Assembly (NCBI GenBank): GCA_900208305.1
Contig: OAPG01000004.1
Coordinates: forward strand, 868,001 to 932,000
Direction of reading: 5' to 3'
Source of the DNA: Melanopsichium pennsylvanicum
Lineage: Eukaryota; Basidiomycota; Ustilaginomycetes; Ustilaginales
DNA: 64,000 nucleotides
The notes below the pieces were generated by a model. It was not told the origin of the DNA and made no database searches. It saw only the letters and a list, made by a program, of their open reading frames with translations. The position numbers and the translations under genes were made by a program. Positions 27,465 to 35,405 of this stretch are shown piece by piece (position 1 is the stretch's first letter; every line of letters begins with the position of its first letter).

Positions 27465-29951
27465 ATGCCCCGGCTGCCAGCAATCGTTGCTCGATCTCAG
27501 CCCTTTGTGCATTCTGCTACTAATGCCTGCTTAACTATATCCTCCACCTTGAATCTCATCCCAAAGCTACGTCTCTTTGCTACTCACTCACAAATATTCT
27601 CGCCTACACCATCAACTTCAGCATTTGCTCTCGCCGTAATGCCTTCAGTCGCACAAATCCGCCAGCCGCCCCCGATGCTTCCACCTGTCGCCAAACGAGC
27701 CAAGGTGGAGTCTGCCGCTCCCTCCACCTCCAAATCCGTTGAAATCGAGGCCCTTGCTGCCGACAGCACCTCCTATCAGATCACTCCTACCGACACCCAA
27801 GTGCCAGCCACCAACCCTCACAACGAGGTCGATGACACTGCCCCCATTCCCGCCTGCACCTCTCCCTTGGTTTACACCAATGGCATCTTCCTCGCCCCCA
27901 TGGTGAGAATCGGCACCCTCCCAACCCGTCTCCTCTCTCTAGAGTACGGCGCAGACCTCGTTTGGGGTCCCGAGATCGTCGATCGTGCCATCATCGGCTC
28001 TACCCGCACCGTAAATTCTGACACCGGCGTGGTCGAATACCTCAAGGATCACAAGCAGATCTTCTCGTGCCATCCTGTCGAGCGACCCTACCTTGTCTAT
28101 CAGCTTGGCAGCGCAAATCCGGACCTCGCCTTTGAAGCAATCAAAACCATCACTCAGGCCGACGACGTTGCGGCCGTGGATCTCAACTGTGGCTGCCCAA
28201 AGCCTTTCTCCACCCACGCCGGCATGGGTGCCAACATGTTGAGCACACCCATTTTGCTTTGCAACACTCTCAAGGCAATGCGCAGGGCTGCTCCTCCCCA
28301 TGTCGCGGTCACTTGCAAGATCCGCTTGCTGCCCACCCAGCAAAACACCCTTGAGCTAGTGGACAAGATCATCCGCACGGGCGCCATCGAGTGTTTGACC
28401 GTTCATTGCAGGACAAAGGATATGCGTCCGCGCGAACCAGCACTGCTCCACCGCCTGCGCGAGATTGTGGATCACGTCAACACCATTTCCGCTTCCATGG
28501 GCAAAACCATTCCCGTCGTGTGCAACGGAGATGTGTGGGACTACGCCACCGTGTCTCAGATCAAACAGATTACTGGCGTCACTTCAGCCATGATCGCGCG
28601 CGGAGCGGAAGCAAATCCGAGCTGCTTCCGTCCAGAAGGCAACGTGAGCCTTCCCGAAGTCATCGCGCCCAAATGGATCAAGTACTCCATTGCGCTGCAG
28701 AATCCCCTTGGAAACACCAAGTACTGCATGGCTCAGCTCGCGTTCAAGCCGAACGAGAGTGGTAACATCGGATGGAACAAGAAGAAGCTCTCCACGCTCA
28801 GGACAGGTATTGCGCAGGCCAAGACCCAAGAACAGCTTGCTTCCGTTTTCAACATTGATGTTGACCACGTCAGATCCCAAAACGTGGAGATCGAGATTTT
28901 AAAGGATCTCAAGGACGCCCTCTCGAAACGCGTTACGACCCACAGCAGCGGCAATGGGTCCAACGACAACGAACGCCTCACCTCTGTGCTCACCAACTCA
29001 AACTCTGCCAGTGATAGTTCCTCCGGTCAATCTTCCGGTCAGCAGACCAATGATGGATCCGCACCGGGCGGAGGATCCAAGAAGGCCACCTCGAATTCGC
29101 CCAACCCAGCGTGGAAAGAGCTTCTGGCCAACAGCATCGGCGAGAACATCAAGAACGAAAAGTCCATCCTCTACTACGCTTTCTCTACCGTTGAACCCCC
29201 CTCTTCGGTTCACGATGCAGCCAAGCCGCACGTACGCTACGTCGTCCACCGCGGGTTTGTAAATGAAAAACGAGACGGCGAAGCCGAGGGCGGTATCGCG
29301 CCTCAAAACCCCGCTTTCGGTAGCTCTCCATGCCTCATGACTACCACCGACGTGCGCACACCCAAAGTGCAGCAACTCACAGCGCAGAGCTCTCTTCGAG
29401 CCCATGGCGAAGACGGATCCAGGGGTGGCGAATGCGAGATTGCTTGGTGGATCGAATCCACTCAACTTCAATTCCGCATCAGTGGTACAGTTCACGTCCT
29501 TCCTACCCCTGGTCATCCCCTCCGCTCCTTGTTCCCGTTTGAACGACTCTCGCCTCCGCGCAACGCAGACTCGATGGACTCAGAGGAGTCATTCGACTGG
29601 GATGGGGAGCGAACCCGCATCTTCAACAAGCTCAACGCAGGTCTGTTAGCCAGCTTCTGCAGACCCACGCCTGGCACAACCCATCCGAACGCGGAAAGAC
29701 TGAACAGTGCCAAGCCCAAGGATGACACTAGCTCGCCATGGCCCTTGGAGCTGCCACAGCCAGGAAAGGAGGATAACGAACAGCAAAAGAAACAATTGGA
29801 GGAAAGCGAGAAGAACTTTGCACTCGTGGTTGTGGAGCCCTACAAGGTGGATCTCGTGAACCTTGCTGAGGATACCAGGACGATTTACGAGTTGGTACCT
29901 GGTGAGAATGCCGCTACTGGCAAGTGGACTTCCCGCCGTGTGGTGCCATGA
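27465..29951 (+). CDS. tRNA-dihydrouridine synthase 2 fused to an Alr4036/PNPOx-like flavin domain
   Basis: One uninterrupted frame encodes two domains. Residues from about 135 to 400 are a Dus2-type enzyme, which reduces U20 of tRNA with FMN and NADPH. It has LAPMVRIGTLPTRLLSLEYG, YLVYQLGSANP, the catalytic cysteine in DLNCGCPKPFSTHAGMGANM, CRTKDMRP and VVCNGDVWD. After a Ser/Asn/Gly-rich linker (about 490-545) comes a region resembling the pyridoxamine-phosphate-oxidase-like Alr4036 family: PAWKELLANSI, HVRYVVHRGF, LMTTTDVRTPKVQQL, EIAWWIESTQLQFRISG, NKLNAGLLASFCRPTPG, NFALVVVEPYKVDLVNL and WTSRRVVP at the C-terminus. The full frame gives 828 residues. An ATG at 27639 gives 770 and begins MPSVAQIRQPPPM. 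The first 58 residues are basic and Ser/Thr-rich without acidic residues, like a mitochondrial presequence. Dus2 assignment is firm; the second domain is recognised by pattern. Confidence 0.88.
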   Translation: MPRLPAIVARSQPFVHSATNACLTISSTLNLIPKLRLFATHSQIFSPTPSTSAFALAVMPSVAQIRQPPPMLPPVAKRAKVESAAPSTSKSVEIEALAADSTSYQITPTDTQVPATNPHNEVDDTAPIPACTSPLVYTNGIFLAPMVRIGTLPTRLLSLEYGADLVWGPEIVDRAIIGSTRTVNSDTGVVEYLKDHKQIFSCHPVERPYLVYQLGSANPDLAFEAIKTITQADDVAAVDLNCGCPKPFSTHAGMGANMLSTPILLCNTLKAMRRAAPPHVAVTCKIRLLPTQQNTLELVDKIIRTGAIECLTVHCRTKDMRPREPALLHRLREIVDHVNTISASMGKTIPVVCNGDVWDYATVSQIKQITGVTSAMIARGAEANPSCFRPEGNVSLPEVIAPKWIKYSIALQNPLGNTKYCMAQLAFKPNESGNIGWNKKKLSTLRTGIAQAKTQEQLASVFNIDVDHVRSQNVEIEILKDLKDALSKRVTTHSSGNGSNDNERLTSVLTNSNSASDSSSGQSSGQQTNDGSAPGGGSKKATSNSPNPAWKELLANSIGENIKNEKSILYYAFSTVEPPSSVHDAAKPHVRYVVHRGFVNEKRDGEAEGGIAPQNPAFGSSPCLMTTTDVRTPKVQQLTAQSSLRAHGEDGSRGGECEIAWWIESTQLQFRISGTVHVLPTPGHPLRSLFPFERLSPPRNADSMDSEESFDWDGERTRIFNKLNAGLLASFCRPTPGTTHPNAERLNSAKPKDDTSSPWPLELPQPGKEDNEQQKKQLEESEKNFALVVVEPYKVDLVNLAEDTRTIYELVPGENAATGKWTSRRVVP

Positions 29952-30474
29952 TAATGTGCTCTTTCGTGCCTTCTAGATTGTTGATTGTTGTTTAGATGTC
30001 AGTGTGTCATTTCCCTATCTTGATATCACCTTGTCGCCTTCCTTTTTCGTTGCTCGTTTGCATGCATTTACAAGTCGATATACAGTATGTCCAGACGCTG
30101 TGAAATGATGGTCTAAGTTGACAAGAGCCTGATCTGAGAGATTCAATGAGAATGGCGGTGATGGTTGGTGATGGGCGCTGAGCAATGCGATTCTTGGCGC
30201 TGAAAGCCAAAAATCACCGAGGCGGGCCCTCTACAAGCAGGGGGTCACGCACAGACCCTTAAAGAAAAAGCAAACGCTTTTACTCCACTTTCCAGAGTCA
30301 CGAAAGAATCCTTGGGCCAGTGTACGTGCTCCGCGCTTATGTTCACCATCATCACCATCATCATCATCTACTCTCTCTTCCACCCTAGGTAATGATCAAC
30401 GCAAGCTCCTTTTGCGCACACCATAATCGGAGCCTTGAACGCGCGCTAGTGAGCGCTGCGCGCCCTCAACCAAG
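29952..30474. other. Intergenic region between DUS2 fusion and VPS39
   Basis: It contains a TACAGTA at 30081, a CATCAC-type repeat around 30344-30370 and the VPS39 promoter. No gene is visible. Confidence 0.55.
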
Positions 30475-33400
30475 ATGCATACCGCTTTCGACAACAGCCC
30501 CTTGCTAACAGGCATCAAAGGCAAGCCCGAATCTATCATTGTGCATGGAGCAAAGCTCTATATTGGCACCTCTACCGGATCGCTCAACGTCTATCGCACC
30601 GACTCATCCTCAATATCACAGCCACCACCTTCCTCAGATCCATGCTCGTCATCCTCACCATCCAAACGCTCACTGTATGCATCGCCAACCAAGCCCGCTT
30701 CAATTCTCTCCACTCGCAGCTCAACTACTACACATGACCGCATCCCACCCTCTTCTCCAACCCAAAGCGTGTCTTTATTCGCAAAACGATCTGTAGACCA
30801 GCTCGGTATCATCAAGGAGGCCAACCTGTTGGTCTCCCTCTCGGACGGATATGTGTCCTTACACGATCTTTCAACGCTCGAGCTGCGAACCCAATTGGTG
30901 CAGACAAAGGGAGCCACCACTTTCGGCGTAGACACCAGCATCCAGAAGCGTAGTGCGCATAAGATACCAGACTATGGCCCTGGCCCACTCCGCGGTGGCA
31001 GAGCATCGATAAGAGGCGGTGGGAGCAAATTCAATCCCACGTCCTCCACGCTCAATTCTCGCAGTGCGTTTCGACCAGGTGCAGTCGGCGATCAGAACAA
31101 CAATGGCCAGACTCTGGGCACGGGTACGTTGGCGAGGAACAGAACAAGCGTATTCGACATCCCATCGAAGGACTGGCAAACGGCGAGTATGAGAGGCATG
31201 GATGCCATGGTCAAATATAGAGAGGAGGAGAGGAGAAAGGCTATGGAAGGCGCACGCTTTGGCGGGGCAGCAGCGGACGCGGATGGAAAAGACGGAGTTA
31301 TGACGCTGGTCACAGTTCTGGCGGTGGCGGTCAAGAGAAAGCTGTTGGTGTTCAGATGGGTGGATGGCGAGTTCTGGGACACGAGGGAGGTAGGCTTGAA
31401 TCATACGCCAAGAAGTTTGGCATTCGTGACTCCGACGAGGCTGTTCATGGGCTACAACGTCGGGGAGTACGGGACAATCTCGATCCCACTCGCTGCGGAG
31501 AGCACGGTGGCCTACACTCATCCAAACTCGGGGTACGGCGGAAACGGAAGCAATGGACAATTGAGAAGGGAAGCGAACGTTCATCCGCCGAACAACTCTA
31601 CTTCGGGGCCACTGATCGATTTGACAAGTGCAAGTCTTTCGTCTTGGCATGTAGAGGATTTCGATCTTTCCAGCAACGGTGCTAATACGGCGGAGGAAGG
31701 CGGGGAACATGCCGCAGGGGCAGCTCATCCCAGCACGAGCATATCAGTCACTGGTGGGACGGGCGCTGGATTTGGCGCTGCGTTAGGAGGACTAGGAGGC
31801 TTGGGGGGATATATGGGTCTGAGCAGTAGAGGCAAGATGTCGGTCCTCCACGTAGATGGAGGTGAAGTGCTTTTCGTTCGAGATGGGTCTGGTATCTTTC
31901 TCGGCGCCGATGGCAGCCCGACTCGACGCGAATGCGTAGAATGGAGCGCAAGCCCGCTCGAGGTGGCCTTTGCCAAACCGTACGTCTTTGCCATTTTGCC
32001 AAGCGGATCGATACCTTCCCTCAAAAACAGCTCGTTACCCAACGCCAATCATCCAGTCCTCCAGATTCGCTCAGTCGGCACGCTGTTTGCCGTCCAGACA
32101 CTCTGCTTCCCACCAGTATCTGCATCGACATCCTCCAAATCGTCTTCGCCCTCATCACCGCCGCAAGTGCGACTCCTTACCCCATCAACAGGCAACAAAC
32201 CTCCCGTGTACGTCGTCGTCACCCCCACCGACCGTGCAACTCTCGAAAAGGAGGGTAGCACCATCTGGCAGCTCGAGATGCAAGGTTGGGGCCGCCAGAT
32301 CGACGAGTTGGTCGAAAAAGGCGAATTCGAAGAAGCGCTTGGCTTGCTCGACAGTGTCGACAATGTGATTCTTGAAGACAAAGATGAGCGCAGAGCACAC
32401 GTGCAGGGATTGTTCGCAGTATCGCTGTTTGCGGATCAACGCTTCGATGAGGCGATCGAGATGTTTATGGAGCTCGATACGAATCCGGCCAAAGTCATCG
32501 CGCTGTACCCTTCAAATGTAGCAGGCGAACTGAGCAGGGGTCGAGAGGAATGGTTTCCCATTTTCGGTGGCAAGACGCCTGTCAAGTGGCGTGCAACTTT
32601 GTCGGATGCGGGTGAGACGAGCCCGACACCCAGCGTCGCAACGCTGCCATCGCTAGCAACGTCTGCGACGAGTGCAGCGAGGAGTAGGCTGGGTGCATTC
32701 TTGCCAGCAAGAAGACCGCAAAGTATCGTCGGAGAGCCATCAATTACGAGCCATCTCAGTTCGAGTCCTTCGTCTTATTCTGGTGCGCCGAAACCCAAGC
32801 CGACAAGAATTGCAACCGGACCGACGACAGCGGCAGTGCAAGACGCCGATCATTCGGCGGAGACTGGATCGATCCGGTCTGTCAGAACAACAACGCGAGA
32901 GGCGCCGGAGATGAAGGTCACAGGATCAGGAGCAAGTCGCGATAGCCGTGCTCCTGCTGCCGATCCGTCATCCCGCAAAGCCCTTGATGCGCTGGGCAAA
33001 TTTCTCGCGGACCGTCGACGAATTTTTAAACCCCTTCTGGAATCTTCCCCGCATCTCGAGTCGAAGGATCATATGGCCATGTCGCAGATCAAGCGCGACA
33101 CGCACTGGCTGCTCTCTCTTCCGAACAAGCCGTTCTCCGAGATGGAAAAGGAAGAGCTCATTGCTGTAGCGCAGACGGTTGATACCGCGCTGTTCAAAAC
33201 ATTCCTCCAGACCAAGCCTGCTTTGATTGGGCCCCTATGCCGTATCGAAAATTGGTGCGAAGTCGAGCAGGTGGAAGAGCTGCTCAAAGAGCGTAAAAAG
33301 TACTCGGAGCTCATTGCGCTGTACGGTGGTAAAGAGATGCACAGCAAAGCGTTGGGCTTGCTCAAGCAGTTCGCAGACGATGAGGACGATACGGAAGAAA

Positions 33401-34653
33401 AGATGCGACCGACAATCCGGTATTTGCAAAACTTGGGACCAGAATTCATGGATGTGATTCTCGAGACGTCGCACTGGTTGTTGGATGTGGATGGCGAGCT
33501 GGGTATGGAAGTGTTTACTGCAGACACAGGCAAGGTTGGCTCGTGGCCTAGATTGGAGATTGTACATGATCTGAATCGATTCGATAAGGAGCTGTGCGCT
33601 GCATATTTAGAATTTATCGTTGAAAATACTGGTGAAGCGGATCCGGAACTGCACGACAAGCTGATCAAGCTGTACCTCCGTCGCGCTGCCTCACTCCGAG
33701 AGCGTTCACAGTGCGGGAGTAGGGACGGGAATCATAAGGATACAGATCAGAAAGAAAGCGAAGCTAGAAGCACAAGTGCAAGATCTCCACAAGAAGAGCG
33801 CATTGAGTTGATACAAAAGCTGCTCAAGTTTTTACGAACTTCAACACAATATCGACCAGAGCAAATGCTGGTTCGTTTACCTGCGGATGACGACGATCGG
33901 GACATGCTCGAAGCGAGAGCGTTGTTGCTCGGCAGAATGGGTCAGCACGAAGGTGCGCTCAGTATATATGTTCGCAAGCTTCAAGATGCGTATCGCGCGG
34001 AAGAGTACTGTCGTGAAGTATGGCGTTTCCGCGAAGCATTTGCTTGGTCTTCTACTACCGCAACTCATGCTCAGCAACAGCAGCAGCAGCGGCAATCGAC
34101 ATCAGGCGGTGGGTTGGAGGGTGGTGGAGCTGGAGGAGGACGCTCGAATCGGCAACAAAGTTTTATGGTGGATCAAGCAGCGAAAGAGCGAGCGGATGAC
34201 GAAGTGTTCCTGACTCTTCTGCGTATCTACCTCGACACGTCATCGAACAAAGTGATTCAACTTGATGACGCTCTGGGTCTGATACAACGGCATGCGGCGA
34301 AAATTGACTTGCGCTCCGCACTCGATCTGCTTCCCCCCTCGGTGCCTGTGTCAAATATTGCAGGGTTTGTCAGTGTCAACCTGGGGGATTTGACAAGGAA
34401 GCAACATGAGGCTAAAGTGATTCGGGAGATTCGAACCAATCGAAACTGGCAGGTGGAAGAAACGCTATGCAAGTTGCAGAACAGAAGGGTTAAAGTTGGA
34501 GAGAGTAGAACATGTCCAAAGTGTCACAAGCGTTTGGGCAACAGTGTGATTGCAGTCAATCCAATGAATGGTGCTGTGATGCATTACTTTTGTTCCCTCC
34601 ATGCAGAACACAATGTGGGGCAAGAACAGGGTTCAACAAAACCCTTAAAATAG
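30475..34653 (+). CDS. VPS39: HOPS complex subunit Vps39/Vam6
   Basis: This 1392-residue protein matches Vps39/Vam6, the HOPS subunit that binds the late-endosomal/vacuolar Rab Ypt7 and drives homotypic vacuole fusion. The N-terminus is a citron-homology (beta-propeller) domain starting SIIVHGAKLYIGTSTGSLNVY, interrupted by low-complexity inserts. The middle is a clathrin-heavy-chain-type helical solenoid (QIDELVEKGEFEEALGLLDS; LIALYGGKEMHSKALGLL). The C-terminus has the Vps39 zinc-binding motif: C1347 and C1350 in CPKCHKRL, then H1370 and C1373 in HYFC. A CAG-coded Gln run lies near 34074-34095. It is longer than yeast Vam6 (about 1050) because of the inserts. A TACTGTA motif lies 14 bp after the stop. 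The alternative reading as Tgfbrap1/Vps3 is less likely given the KxxYSELIALYGGK segment. Confidence 0.92.
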   Translation: MHTAFDNSPLLTGIKGKPESIIVHGAKLYIGTSTGSLNVYRTDSSSISQPPPSSDPCSSSSPSKRSLYASPTKPASILSTRSSTTTHDRIPPSSPTQSVSLFAKRSVDQLGIIKEANLLVSLSDGYVSLHDLSTLELRTQLVQTKGATTFGVDTSIQKRSAHKIPDYGPGPLRGGRASIRGGGSKFNPTSSTLNSRSAFRPGAVGDQNNNGQTLGTGTLARNRTSVFDIPSKDWQTASMRGMDAMVKYREEERRKAMEGARFGGAAADADGKDGVMTLVTVLAVAVKRKLLVFRWVDGEFWDTREVGLNHTPRSLAFVTPTRLFMGYNVGEYGTISIPLAAESTVAYTHPNSGYGGNGSNGQLRREANVHPPNNSTSGPLIDLTSASLSSWHVEDFDLSSNGANTAEEGGEHAAGAAHPSTSISVTGGTGAGFGAALGGLGGLGGYMGLSSRGKMSVLHVDGGEVLFVRDGSGIFLGADGSPTRRECVEWSASPLEVAFAKPYVFAILPSGSIPSLKNSSLPNANHPVLQIRSVGTLFAVQTLCFPPVSASTSSKSSSPSSPPQVRLLTPSTGNKPPVYVVVTPTDRATLEKEGSTIWQLEMQGWGRQIDELVEKGEFEEALGLLDSVDNVILEDKDERRAHVQGLFAVSLFADQRFDEAIEMFMELDTNPAKVIALYPSNVAGELSRGREEWFPIFGGKTPVKWRATLSDAGETSPTPSVATLPSLATSATSAARSRLGAFLPARRPQSIVGEPSITSHLSSSPSSYSGAPKPKPTRIATGPTTAAVQDADHSAETGSIRSVRTTTREAPEMKVTGSGASRDSRAPAADPSSRKALDALGKFLADRRRIFKPLLESSPHLESKDHMAMSQIKRDTHWLLSLPNKPFSEMEKEELIAVAQTVDTALFKTFLQTKPALIGPLCRIENWCEVEQVEELLKERKKYSELIALYGGKEMHSKALGLLKQFADDEDDTEEKMRPTIRYLQNLGPEFMDVILETSHWLLDVDGELGMEVFTADTGKVGSWPRLEIVHDLNRFDKELCAAYLEFIVENTGEADPELHDKLIKLYLRRAASLRERSQCGSRDGNHKDTDQKESEARSTSARSPQEERIELIQKLLKFLRTSTQYRPEQMLVRLPADDDDRDMLEARALLLGRMGQHEGALSIYVRKLQDAYRAEEYCREVWRFREAFAWSSTTATHAQQQQQQRQSTSGGGLEGGGAGGGRSNRQQSFMVDQAAKERADDEVFLTLLRIYLDTSSNKVIQLDDALGLIQRHAAKIDLRSALDLLPPSVPVSNIAGFVSVNLGDLTRKQHEAKVIREIRTNRNWQVEETLCKLQNRRVKVGESRTCPKCHKRLGNSVIAVNPMNGAVMHYFCSLHAEHNVGQEQGSTKPLK

Positions 34654-35405
34654 TGGTGGATACAAGTACTGTAAGTAAAATACCAGCCCTGGCCCTTGAC
34701 ATGTTTTCAAATGATTTCACTTTCTCTTTTGCAAAGAGGGATGGTGAGAGGCTGAAAGGGAAATGTGGTTGAAGTAAATTTATGTGCACTGTTTGATAGG
34801 TCTGCTGCTGCTGGCTCGTCGCAATACGCTGGTGTTGGTTTAGGTGGGAGGATAAAAGCAAAAGCCAATTGGTCCGATCCGAATCAAATTGGCTACGTGA
34901 GAATTTTCAAATATTAATAAATATCAATAAAGAAAAGGCGAGTCGAGTCAAAAGAAAAGGAAAAAAAAAGAAAGAAAAAAAGCGCGTTTTCTGTCCCATG
35001 TTGAGCTCAGACCGGATGGACGGATACGTGAAATGCCGATTAGAAGCAACATTCTTTTGACCTTTGACTTTCCTCTTTGTTGGGGATGGCAAAGGTCATG
35101 CTGTTTCAGCTAAGTCTTAACCTTTTTTCGATTTCGATTTGGTTTGGTTTTTTCGTCCTCTTCATCGACACAATTCTCATCTCTCTACGACTGACCCTCT
35201 TTAAAAACCATATCAGGAGTCGGATCCCGGTTCGAATCATAAATAGGAATTCTGGCCATCGCTATTCTTGTTACTGAGCGATCACCAGCATCTTCACCAC
35301 CAAAGATCGCGTCTTCAGAACCAATATTCAAGTCTACCGTCGATTTTCCCGCCAATCACCAACTTGTAGATCACTTATTATTCCTGACCGAACATCTCTG
35401 ATACC
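34654..35405. other. Intergenic region between VPS39 and the biotin gene
   Basis: It contains TACTGTA at 34667, an A/G-rich tract at about 34935-34985, and the biotin gene's promoter. Two frames of about 60-100 codons have no features. No gene is visible. Confidence 0.55.
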
